Source of the DNA: Xenorhabdus bovienii SS-2004
GTDB lineage: Bacteria; Pseudomonadota; Gammaproteobacteria; Enterobacterales; Enterobacteriaceae
Assembly (NCBI RefSeq): GCF_000027225.1
Contig: NC_013892.1
Location: forward strand, 1,178,001-1,242,000
Length of the DNA: 64,000 nt
Direction of reading: 5' to 3'
Shown: positions 43,586 to 50,873 of the stretch, piece after piece
How positions within the stretch are numbered: the stretch's first letter is position 1
Layout of the letters: every line of letters starts with the position of its first letter
Program-made: the position numbers and the translations under genes
Notes under the pieces: generated by a model
Told to the model about the DNA's origin: nothing
The model's input: the letters and a program-made list of their open reading frames with translations, nothing else
Database searches by the model: none

Positions 43586-43933
43586 ATGAGCAGTGTTGCT
43601 AACTGGGCTTATACCGCCCCTTGTACCTTCTGGAAGCGGCTAGAAAATGATGAGTATGGTAAACCTCTTGGTTATGCTGAGCCACAAATCATCTTGTGTG
43701 ATTATCAAGGTGGATTGTCCAGCAAAATATCTGGGGTTGGTGCTGAACTTGTTGCCAAAAACACATTCTGGACTGAGTTTGCTGATGCCTCTATAGGGGA
43801 TTATATCCTGATTGGCGAGTCATCTAATCTGAATCCTATCGCGGCAGGGGCTGACGAACTCAAGCACATCGTGCGCTATGCCGACACATTTGAACGCATG
43901 GCGGATGATTACGCATTAGTGACGGGGGTGTGA
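43586..43933 (+). CDS. Head-tail joining protein candidate
   Basis: 115 residues from the ATG at 43586 (GGGG upstream; a GTG at 43580 is possible). YTAPCTFWKRLENDEYGKPL and HIVRYADTFERMADDYAL. Small beta-rich protein in the connector cluster; named by position. Confidence 0.6.
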   Translation: MSSVANWAYTAPCTFWKRLENDEYGKPLGYAEPQIILCDYQGGLSSKISGVGAELVAKNTFWTEFADASIGDYILIGESSNLNPIAAGADELKHIVRYADTFERMADDYALVTGV

Positions 43934-43934
43934 T

Positions 43935-44306
43935 ATGGGCGTGAAAGTCACCGGCATTCGTGAGGCGCAAACCAGACTTAATGCACTCATCGGCGATATT
44001 AGAGGGCGTAAGGTGGTTCGTGCCATGCATAAGGCGCTGTATATCGGGAGCGCTCAGGCTGCTCTTTATACGCCGATTGATACTGCCACCCTCATTAACT
44101 CTCAGTTCCGTGATGTTCGCTTTCAGGGAACACGGTTAACGGGGCGGGTGGGATATTCTGCAAACTACGCCGTTTATGTTCATGACCCCAAGGTTAAGCA
44201 AAACTTCCGCAGGGCAACCGCGAAAAAAGAGTTCTTGAAGCGCGGATTTAATGAAGTGCGGGCGCAGATCGATAAGGCTGTCATGGAGGAATTGAAATCG
44301 CTATGA
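43935..44306 (+). CDS. HK97 gp10-type tail-joining protein
   Basis: 123 residues. GIREAQTRLNALIGDIRGRK, AQAALYTPIDTATLINSQFR and GYSANYAVYVHDP are the family signature (lambda Z-like). It helps join tail to head. Confidence 0.88.
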   Translation: MGVKVTGIREAQTRLNALIGDIRGRKVVRAMHKALYIGSAQAALYTPIDTATLINSQFRDVRFQGTRLTGRVGYSANYAVYVHDPKVKQNFRRATAKKEFLKRGFNEVRAQIDKAVMEELKSL

Positions 44307-44677
44307 GTATATTTGAACAATTCCGGCATTATCTGGCAACGGCAAGGCTGATTGATGGTTTCACGGTACAGATGGTCACTTGGATTGAACAGAAAGGCGA
44401 TGGCGGGAAAGCGCAGTACATGGTCTTTCAGCCATCGGGTGGAACAGGACGACTGGATGATCTCAGTGCGGATGACAATGTGCAGGTGATACTGGTCAGT
44501 GGACAGAACGACCCACAGCCCGTTATCCAGCGAGCGCAGGAAATACTCGACTATGTGGCTGCTCATCCCGATGATGATTGCCTGAATGCTGTTTTCAATC
44601 TGGGCGGTATGCCAACCCCCATCCCGACACAAGAGAACCGATACATCATCCGGTTACTATTCCGTTGTACATCATAA
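44303..44677 (+). CDS. Tail terminator protein (gpU-like)
   Basis: 124 residues overlapping the previous gene by 4 bases. IFEQFRHYLATARLIDGFTV, QENRYIIRLLFRCTS; the place before the tube gene and size fit the tail terminator that caps the tube. Sequence identity to lambda U is not obvious. Confidence 0.65.
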   Translation: MSIFEQFRHYLATARLIDGFTVQMVTWIEQKGDGGKAQYMVFQPSGGTGRLDDLSADDNVQVILVSGQNDPQPVIQRAQEILDYVAAHPDDDCLNAVFNLGGMPTPIPTQENRYIIRLLFRCTS

Positions 44678-44680
44678 TCA

Positions 44681-44704
44681 GGTCGCGTAACGCGGCCTTT
44701 TTTA
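44681..44704 (+). terminator. Hairpin before the tail tube gene
   Basis: GGTCGCG-TAA-CGCGGCC with T6. Confidence 0.8.
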
Positions 44705-44728
44705 TTTCTATTAATAGAGGTTATTCAC

Positions 44729-45481
44729 ATGGCAAATTGCCCGGTAGAAACCAATAAACTTATTGGCCGTAATGCCATTATCCGTATTGCACATGGTTGT
44801 CCTGATGCAGTACCCGATCAATCAGCGTTTTTTCGGATTGGTGCATTGACCACCAAATCATTTGATCTGTCACCTAACACACTGACCTCAGAGGCGGATG
44901 ATTCAAAGGGGCTGGTGGAAAGTGTCGTCACCAGCATGAACTTAACCATCTCATTTGATGGTGAGTATCGTAAGCGGGACAAGAAAGATGATTTCGGTCC
45001 ATTGCGATTGTTGCAGGAAATACCGAGAGAGGTTCAGGCTGGCCGTCAGCCCTCGTATTGGGTACAGATGGATTTTACAGGCGAGAATGCCTTCGTTCTG
45101 CAAGGCTACATGGTCTTCACGTCGTGGTCATCTAAGTTCGGTGCTAACGAAGTGGCTACGTATTCCGGTGAGTTAAAAATATCCGATGCCGATACGGTTG
45201 AATGGTTGATCGAAGAAGTCGCGGTACAGTCAATCACCGCTAATCCTTCGTCATTGACTGTAGCCGTAGGAAAAACCGGTTCTTTTGTGGTTAATTTCAA
45301 TCCTGCTGATGCGACCAATAAAAACTATACCGTGACATCTGATAAAACCAGCGTTGCTACAGTGAGCAAGATAGGTAGCGTGGTGACAGTGAAAGGGGTT
45401 GCAGAAGGCTCGGCAAATGTCACCGTCACTTCCGAGGATGGCAGTAAAGCCGCCAAATGTGCGGTAACGGTAACTGCTTAA
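44729..45481 (+). CDS. Major tail tube protein with Ig-like C-terminal domain
   Basis: 250 residues. The tube part covers about 1-165 (LTISFDGEYRKRDKKDDFGP, SYWVQMDFTGENAFVLQGYM). Residues about 168-250 form a bacterial Ig-like group 2 domain (ANPSSLTVAVGKTGSFVVNF, VKGVAEGSANVTVTS). Same two-domain plan as lambda gpV, where the Ig domain projects from the tail and may touch the cell surface. Confidence 0.9.
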   Translation: MANCPVETNKLIGRNAIIRIAHGCPDAVPDQSAFFRIGALTTKSFDLSPNTLTSEADDSKGLVESVVTSMNLTISFDGEYRKRDKKDDFGPLRLLQEIPREVQAGRQPSYWVQMDFTGENAFVLQGYMVFTSWSSKFGANEVATYSGELKISDADTVEWLIEEVAVQSITANPSSLTVAVGKTGSFVVNFNPADATNKNYTVTSDKTSVATVSKIGSVVTVKGVAEGSANVTVTSEDGSKAAKCAVTVTA

Positions 45482-45489
45482 CATTACAA

Positions 45490-45511
45490 AGGGTGCTTGC
45501 GAGCGCCCTTG
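45490..45511 (+). other. 9-bp hairpin between tube and chaperone genes
   Basis: AAGGGTGCT-TGCG-AGCGCCCTT with no T-run. May protect the abundant tube message from 3' decay. Confidence 0.5.
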
Positions 45512-45530
45512 ATAATGTTCAGGAGGAATT

Positions 45531-46217
45531 ATGACACCTATTTTTGAAATCGGCGAGATAGTTATCTCCACTGATAAACGCGATTTTTTACTTTACCCCT
45601 CATTCTCTTCAATGACGAGAATTGGAACGCCTCAACAAATTGTGGGGGCGTACACGTTGCTCAATGGCGCGGAGACGCAGGAACTCATTAACCGAGCAGT
45701 GATAGCCTATGGCACTCTTCCAGACTGGCTGATTAAGCTGATGCGTAAGCCCATTGGACGGAAGATTTTATCTACTGCCATAATGGTTATACAGGCTTGT
45801 TGTGATGAAGATGCAGACGAGCTCATCGGGGAGTGGCGACCGGGGCGAAGGGGTCTGGTATATCGACCGGGACGAATGCCCGTGAATGACATCATTGTGG
45901 TTGCTACTGAACTGATAACACATGGAGTTATTGGTAAGGTTGAAATCAGGAGGCTCCAACGACATGAAGGTACGGAAGCGTATTCCGACCAGTTTAAAGC
46001 TATCGAGTATATCAGTGCTGCCCGCACGCACTTCAATATGACACGAGAGGAAGCTGAACGGTTAACCATGACCGAGTTTCAGATGATGCTGAAAGCCAAG
46101 TTCCCTGATGAGAAAGGCTTTACGCGTGAAGAGTATGACGCTGTTATCGATGCTGATGATAAGCGCACCAATGAGCTGATGAGCGGCAAACGCAGACTGG
46201 TGAGTATGCAGCGATGA
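45531..46217 (+). CDS. Tail assembly chaperone
   Basis: 228 residues, AGGAGG upstream. Sits between tube and tape-measure genes, as lambda G/GT do. MTREEAERLTMTEFQMMLKA near the end is typical of the T-like part, so both parts appear to be in one frame. I found no slippery heptamer. The related gene order has the tape measure directly next; here 4.6 kb of accessory genes intervene. Confidence 0.75.
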   Translation: MTPIFEIGEIVISTDKRDFLLYPSFSSMTRIGTPQQIVGAYTLLNGAETQELINRAVIAYGTLPDWLIKLMRKPIGRKILSTAIMVIQACCDEDADELIGEWRPGRRGLVYRPGRMPVNDIIVVATELITHGVIGKVEIRRLQRHEGTEAYSDQFKAIEYISAARTHFNMTREEAERLTMTEFQMMLKAKFPDEKGFTREEYDAVIDADDKRTNELMSGKRRLVSMQR

Positions 46218-46313
46218 AATGGCATGGATTCATGCTTAACTTCGGGTTACGGATGGCTAAAAACTGACACATTTTAATCATCAACGAAACAATAGCAATA
46301 TAGCCAATGCTAT

Positions 46314-46330
46314 TGAACCTTAGGTTCAAG
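46314..46330. promoter_or_regulatory. 17-bp palindrome upstream of accessory gene
   Basis: TTGAACCT-T-AGGTTCAA, overlapped on its left by the inverted pair CAATAGC/GCTATTG (46291-46297, 46310-46316). Lies 84 bases before the 46414 gene; possible operator. Confidence 0.5.
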
Positions 46331-46413
46331 TAGACTAATATCACCTCAAGGAATATTTATCAATGAGCTAAATTTTAGCTATCCATTTTAGGTACTGGGA
46401 TTGAGGGGGATAT

Positions 46414-47055
46414 ATGCCACAAAGATTGGTAAGTCCTGAAAAGATTAATGAAGTTTTCGCTCATTTGAACGAAAGCTCAGATAATCACACCCTCTACGCC
46501 TCTTTAATGGGTGGAGCAGATATCACAGGACAAATAAAAGGATTACCCCTTTCTCCTGGCTATCGCATGGTTCGTATTGATAATCGATTGACTAATAAGA
46601 TTAGTCAGTCTCATTTTGAGCTGGCTCTGATAAACGACATATCAAAAGAGGTCGCTTATTATAACCGAGTGGTTATACAGCCTGACGTTGAGTTAAATTG
46701 CCGTCCTGTAACCCAAATTCTCGTTTGGCGCATTAGAACTCCTCAGCATCGGGCAGCTCTACGTGATTTAGCTGGTAAGGTGTTCTTTGATTATCTGCTG
46801 GAGCGCTATAACGTAATAGTATCTGACATGAATCAAACTAATGATGGCATGGCTTTTTGGCAGGATCGCATGTATGACGCCCTGATGTATAATCTGCATG
46901 TTTACGCCTATGACATGATAACCTGCGAACTGCGCAAGATTCTGACTCAAGATGATGTTAGCCGACAAGAGATGTGGCTATGGGGTGATCCCGAGCATCA
47001 TCAAAACAGACTGGCTATCATTTCTAAAAGTGAATTACCAATGCCAAAAGAATAA
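46414..47055 (+). CDS. Accessory protein of unknown function in tail operon
   Basis: 213 residues, GAGGGGG upstream. SHFELALINDISKEVAYYNR, VWRIRTPQHRAALRDLAGKV, YNVIVSDMNQTNDGMAFWQD. The long conserved-looking Trp/Asp segment suggests an enzyme, but no family is recognised. Bounded by a palindrome upstream and two tandem terminators downstream, so an independent unit. No membrane segment. Confidence 0.65.
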   Translation: MPQRLVSPEKINEVFAHLNESSDNHTLYASLMGGADITGQIKGLPLSPGYRMVRIDNRLTNKISQSHFELALINDISKEVAYYNRVVIQPDVELNCRPVTQILVWRIRTPQHRAALRDLAGKVFFDYLLERYNVIVSDMNQTNDGMAFWQDRMYDALMYNLHVYAYDMITCELRKILTQDDVSRQEMWLWGDPEHHQNRLAIISKSELPMPKE

Positions 47056-47061
47056 CTTACT

Positions 47062-47082
47062 AACCCGCTTCGGCGGGTTTTT
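47062..47082 (+). terminator. First of two tandem terminators
   Basis: CCCGC-TTCG-GCGGG with T5. Confidence 0.9.
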
Positions 47083-47093
47083 CACATCTAACG

Positions 47094-47115
47094 CCGCTTA
47101 ACTGCGGTTTTTTTT
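47094..47115 (+). terminator. Second of two tandem terminators
   Basis: CCGC-TTAACT-GCGG with T8. Confidence 0.85.
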
Positions 47116-47204
47116 AATTTCTAATTACATGCTTTTTAACTGTGTGCTTTGTTTTACATAAATAAAGGCGGTTATTCCGCCTTATTATCAAACAGAGGAT
47201 TTCA

Positions 47205-47405
47205 ATGATGGATAATACTGATTTAAAAAATAATCAAGGTGATCAAAAACCCAAACGACACCCTCAATCTCTAGGGTCTGAAATGTTACGCAAAATTTCT
47301 CGTAGGTTTCCCCATATATCTCAAGAGGTGTCCACTCCCAGACAAGTACAGACTGAGCGTATTCGATGGCCTACTGAGGGTTTTCCACCCCCTGTGAGGT
47401 TATAA
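47205..47405 (+). CDS. Small basic hypothetical protein
   Basis: 66 residues, basic and Pro-rich (SEMLRKISRRFPHISQEVST). AGAGG upstream. Function unknown; stands alone between the terminators and the leftward KilA-N gene. Confidence 0.5.
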   Translation: MMDNTDLKNNQGDQKPKRHPQSLGSEMLRKISRRFPHISQEVSTPRQVQTERIRWPTEGFPPPVRL

Positions 47406-47434
47406 TGATGGAATAAGCCATCCGTGGCTTGGGG

Positions 47435-48205
47435 TTAGGCGTTGAATTTATAGCTTTCCAATGCCTTCATCATGGGTTGCATATCTTCTTTACGTATCAG
47501 CAGGTATCCAGCACGTTGTGCAATTTCCATAAAATCATTTATGGTCGCTACATGGTGATTTGGTGTTAGTGCTGAGGAGTAAACAACTTCGCCGTTTTCC
47601 AGTTCCATTAGTAACTTTCCGCTGAATCCAGAATAACCACGCAGAACAGGTAATTCTTCTTTGCCAAGATACTCACCTTCCATTGCCATCTTGTGAACAT
47701 ATTCGATAGCCTGTGGTAACTGATCGGCTGTCAATTCGTCTATATGCTCTACATTGAACCGCTGGTGAACCAGTGAGTAAGCCTCTGGGTACATGATACC
47801 TTTCTTGCTGACCAGAAGGTTAACGGCGTTCTTTAATGGGTTCCGTTGCTGAACTGTGGTCTTACTTTCTACTGTACTAATACGACCATTAACCAAGTCA
47901 TCATATGCTCTGATAACTTTTAGGGCGAATGCGGCGCTGATCCACATTGCATAGGAATAAACTAATTCTTTGCAAACGTAAGTTCCGCCATAGCGCCCCT
48001 TTTTTATGAATACAGATTTAAAGGTAGGATTTTCTACCTTTGAAATTTCTTCAATCAAATCTTTAGCTTGCTGAGTAGATAACCAATGCACTGGTTTATT
48101 TTTTTGCTCACCGCCAGATGCTTGATGTAGATCATTCAGTGAGTAGCGTCCATCTTTATCTTGATGAATTGATGTGCTAGAGATGGTTAATTGATTAGTA
48201 ATCAT
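47435..48205 (-). CDS. KilA-N domain protein (antirepressor-like)
   Basis: 256 residues, AGGAG before the ATG. KilA-N domain at about 14-110: DKDGRYSLNDLHQASGGEQK, KPVHWLSTQQAKDLIEEISK, KKGRYGGTYVCKELVYSYAM. The C-terminal half (EYLGKEELPVLRGYSGFSGK) is of the phage antirepressor/regulatory type. Transcribed against the tail operon. In P22 an Ant protein is kept silent by Arc and Mnt; an Arc-like gene lies 675 bases away here. Confidence 0.85.
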   Translation of the reverse strand: MITNQLTISSTSIHQDKDGRYSLNDLHQASGGEQKNKPVHWLSTQQAKDLIEEISKVENPTFKSVFIKKGRYGGTYVCKELVYSYAMWISAAFALKVIRAYDDLVNGRISTVESKTTVQQRNPLKNAVNLLVSKKGIMYPEAYSLVHQRFNVEHIDELTADQLPQAIEYVHKMAMEGEYLGKEELPVLRGYSGFSGKLLMELENGEVVYSSALTPNHHVATINDFMEIAQRAGYLLIRKEDMQPMMKALESYKFNA

Positions 48206-48480
48206 GAGATGACTCCTTTTGCTTTATTTCGATATTGAGTTACCACTAACAAAGAGTGGTGTCAGGAGGTTCGAAACGGTGCAAAAGAGACCGCGGACTT
48301 ATTCCCCTTTCGGGTGTTGTATTCGTCGCCCTCCCGACTTTGAATCGGAGATATGGTTGATCAATCAACCATTAAAATTTAGGCATAAAAAATCCAACAC
48401 TGACGGGGTTGGCTCTGACCGCTTTTGCTGAGGTTTCGACGCCTCTTGGCGGTAAATTTATAAGTAAACTTGTACTCTGT
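48206..48480 (-). promoter_or_regulatory. Long leader of the KilA-N gene
   Basis: About 275 bases without a long gene. On the minus strand a hairpin CCAAC/GTTGG followed by T6 (about 48376-48402) looks like an attenuator, and a short frame from TTG reading RFKVGRATNTTPERGISPRS follows. P1 and P7 place a small icd frame and antisense control ahead of ant; this could be a similar control segment. Confidence 0.45.
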
Positions 48481-48593
48481 CAACTAATATAGCGTTAAGT
48501 GCATGCAACATCATATAATATATTTGTTTTGCTTTAACTTGCATCTTTACTGAGTAACACTGCAAATAGTCAAATAAAAGTAAGAGCGCAATT

Positions 48594-48863
48594 ATGAAAA
48601 AGTACAACAAAGAAGTATTTGAACAGATCTCAAAACTACAATGGGTATTGGATATAGCCCAAGAGTATGAAGGAATTTGTTTATTTACTGAAGACACATT
48701 AACCATTGATTATTATGATGAATTTTGTCAATGTTCAGTGCATCTTGGATTTGATGATCAGTTTGCAATAAGGGATTCATTTGGTAACTGGCGGCAAACA
48801 AGTGCAGAAGAGTGTATTGAGCTTAGAGAAGGAAAACTAAAGGGATCAATGAAGTTAATGTGA
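48594..48863 (+). CDS. Small acidic hypothetical protein
   Basis: 89 residues (YNKEVFEQISKLQWVLDIAQ, CQCSVHLGFDDQFAIRD). Acidic and soluble. First gene of a rightward accessory run. No family recognised. Confidence 0.55.
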   Translation: MKKYNKEVFEQISKLQWVLDIAQEYEGICLFTEDTLTIDYYDEFCQCSVHLGFDDQFAIRDSFGNWRQTSAEECIELREGKLKGSMKLM

Positions 48864-48879
48864 TTAATGGCTAAGTTCA

Positions 48880-49131
48880 ATGAAGAAAGTTAGAGATATC
48901 AGTCCGTACAGCATAAGGATGCCTGACGAATTAAAGGAAAAGCTGACCGATAGAGCGAGGAAGAACGGGCGCTCCCTTAATTCTGAAATGGTCATGATCT
49001 TACAAACTGCTGTAGACGAAGAATCAAAACCAAAGAACATAGACGAACTTGTGCAGTTAGAGTCTGAGAAGTTCAAAGAGTTGTTTATGAAAACAATCAA
49101 GCGGATGTATGAAGGGAAAGACAATGAATAA
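48880..49131 (+). CDS. Arc/Mnt-type ribbon-helix-helix repressor
   Basis: 83 residues. DISPYSIRMPDELKEKLTDR supplies the beta-strand and first helix and NGRSLNSEMVMILQTAV the second helix of Arc. The C-terminal tail is Lys/Glu-rich. Probably represses the divergent KilA-N gene, itself or the accessory run. Its stop overlaps the next start. Confidence 0.9.
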   Translation: MKKVRDISPYSIRMPDELKEKLTDRARKNGRSLNSEMVMILQTAVDEESKPKNIDELVQLESEKFKELFMKTIKRMYEGKDNE

Positions 49132-49525
49132 TGAAAGAATAGCGTTTATTCACCCGTATAATCCTGATAGCGATGAACAGCCATTGCTTGTTTTTGAGTG
49201 CGAAGAATTACCATTTATTGTTGATTTTCATTTCAAGGTTTTCATGATTAATTTAAAACATGATGAGCCGTATTACATACAAAGCCAGTTGTTTAGGGTT
49301 ACAGATTCGAACCAAACAGAAGTGTGTGATAAAAAAGGCTTTTGGATGAAAACAGAAGATACGCAGGGGAAGCCAGATGATATCGCTGCATCTATCAGGC
49401 TCAGTTTTCTCAAGTCCATGTTTTCATATGAGGGCACGTATTTCGTTAGGACTGGCATTCTAGTCAATAACGAGGAAATTGATGGCAATGAGGCCTACTT
49501 TAAAGTGAGTCTTGTAAATGAATAA
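49124..49525 (+). CDS. Hypothetical beta-rich accessory protein
   Basis: 133 residues from the ATG at 49124, overlapping the Arc-like stop. ERIAFIHPYNPDSDEQPLLV, SYEGTYFVRTGILVNNEEID. Looks like a single Ig-like or jelly-roll domain, soluble. No family recognised. Coupled to Arc and to the coiled-coil gene. Confidence 0.6.
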   Translation: MNNERIAFIHPYNPDSDEQPLLVFECEELPFIVDFHFKVFMINLKHDEPYYIQSQLFRVTDSNQTEVCDKKGFWMKTEDTQGKPDDIAASIRLSFLKSMFSYEGTYFVRTGILVNNEEIDGNEAYFKVSLVNE

Positions 49526-50093
49526 AATTACAGTTGATGCTAGATTAGAATCAAGAAACCGATTCAAGGTGGTTAAGCCTCATGAAAACTCAGATGATTA
49601 TGAATCACAGCAATCTAAAATTGGTGGCAGTGGTGGAGGTGGCGGTATGGAATCACGAGTAGCAAGACTTGAATCAGACGTTGAACATATCAAAACTACC
49701 ATGAACGATATGAAGTCTGACCTGAAAACAGTTACCGGTGATGTCGGCACAATGAAGACTGACGTTGCTGTTATTAAGCAAAAATTAGACGCAATCGACA
49801 GCGCTCTATCTAAGAAACCAAGCGAAGATCAGCTTGATGCTAGATTAACAAAGACAGAGAACAGATTTGACTCTAAGCTCACAGAAGTAGAGAACAGATT
49901 TAACTCTAAATTCAAAGAGATGGACAATAAACTTGATAATGCAATATCTCGAATTGAGTCATCTCTTGAGAAAAATGCATTATCTTTTGATGGTAAGTTG
50001 AAAGATGCACGTTTAAGTTTAATCCTCTGGATTTTAGGTCTGCCTGGCCTATTGTTTGTCATCTATCGACTATACATATCATTTTTAGGCTAA
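49518..50093 (+). CDS. Coiled-coil protein with C-terminal membrane helix (XhlA-like), dual start
   Basis: 191 residues: a polar N-terminus (1-35), a Gly-rich linker GGSGGGGG (36-43), a long coiled coil (44-165) with heptads in MESRVARLESDVEHIKTTMN, and a membrane helix LSLILWILGLPGLLFVIYRL near the end. The linker codons form GGAGG seven bases before the in-frame ATG at 49647, so a 148-residue form is likely too. Related to the gene at 54758. Such proteins resemble XhlA/haemolysin-associated phage factors; role here unknown. Confidence 0.72.
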   Translation: MNKITVDARLESRNRFKVVKPHENSDDYESQQSKIGGSGGGGGMESRVARLESDVEHIKTTMNDMKSDLKTVTGDVGTMKTDVAVIKQKLDAIDSALSKKPSEDQLDARLTKTENRFDSKLTEVENRFNSKFKEMDNKLDNAISRIESSLEKNALSFDGKLKDARLSLILWILGLPGLLFVIYRLYISFLG

Positions 50094-50158
50094 AGCTCCA
50101 TTCACGGGCTTTATGCTGTTTACGGTTAAATAGTGTGAAATTGCTTGATAATGAGGGG

Positions 50159-50175
50159 CTGTTCCAGTTGAACAG
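50159..50175. other. Small hairpin
   Basis: CTGTTC-CAGTT-GAACAG in the 141-base gap between accessory genes. No T-run. Confidence 0.4.
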
Positions 50176-50234
50176 AATAGAAGAGAAATTTTAGAGAAGT
50201 GCTTGGCTGATAATGGTAAATAACCGAGGTAAAT

Positions 50235-50777
50235 ATGTCAGATATTTCAATACAGGGCGAACCAAGAGATTATTATAAAATTCTCATAAAAAGTGACGAT
50301 AGCGAATGTTATCAGGCCAACAGGCGCACAATAAGAGAAATAATGAAAGTTATAAATGGAGCTACGGAAAAGTATCAAGAGAATGGTGATTCTGATACGG
50401 TTATTCAAATGCATCAAGATTATTATGATGCTTTTGATGTTTTCATTCTTAATGAGCCTGACGATGCAAAGATAGCTATGCGTAGCGTGCTGGCAGAAGA
50501 AATGAAAGCCAAAGAATGTGAGCTTAATATTGGCGGTGGTTCTATACCAAAAGTAATAGGTTTTCTATTAACATTTATTGGCCTATTTGTTTGCTTTTAT
50601 GCTTGCACAATGAATATTTCAGTTGGGTATTATGACAAGGTTATTAATGCTGGATTAGTTGCAGATCGGCAGCTTTATATGACGGCTGGAGTGGGAATCA
50701 CCATTATTGGCTCGTTGGCAATTTTATTTTCGTTGCTTTTGGGTAAAATGGGAAAACGATTTATAGCAAGACAATAA
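50235..50777 (+). CDS. Two-helix membrane protein, unknown
   Basis: 180 residues, GAGG upstream. A soluble acidic N-terminal domain (1-105; YQANRRTIREIMKVINGATE) and two membrane helices at about 111-131 and 151-173 (VIGFLLTFIGLFVCFYACTM; GVGITIIGSLAILFSLLLGK). Followed by a terminator, so the accessory run ends here. No family recognised; possible superinfection-exclusion protein by topology only. Confidence 0.65.
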   Translation: MSDISIQGEPRDYYKILIKSDDSECYQANRRTIREIMKVINGATEKYQENGDSDTVIQMHQDYYDAFDVFILNEPDDAKIAMRSVLAEEMKAKECELNIGGGSIPKVIGFLLTFIGLFVCFYACTMNISVGYYDKVINAGLVADRQLYMTAGVGITIIGSLAILFSLLLGKMGKRFIARQ

Positions 50778-50828
50778 AATTATCAATCCGTCACGCTTTG
50801 AAATTATATTCCCTTATATGTACCAAAT

Positions 50829-50859
50829 AACCCTGCCACATGGCGGGGTTTTCTTTTTT
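50829..50859 (+). terminator. Terminator ending the accessory run
   Basis: CCCTGCC-ACAT-GGCGGGG then T-rich, 14 bases before the tape-measure gene. Confidence 0.85.
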
Positions 50860-50873
50860 AAGGAACCGACAAA

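Noticed and set aside
45531..46267. Lambda-type G/GT frameshift and a 17-residue frame at 46214
   Set aside because: No slippery heptamer found and the T-like part is already in frame; the tiny frame has no further support.
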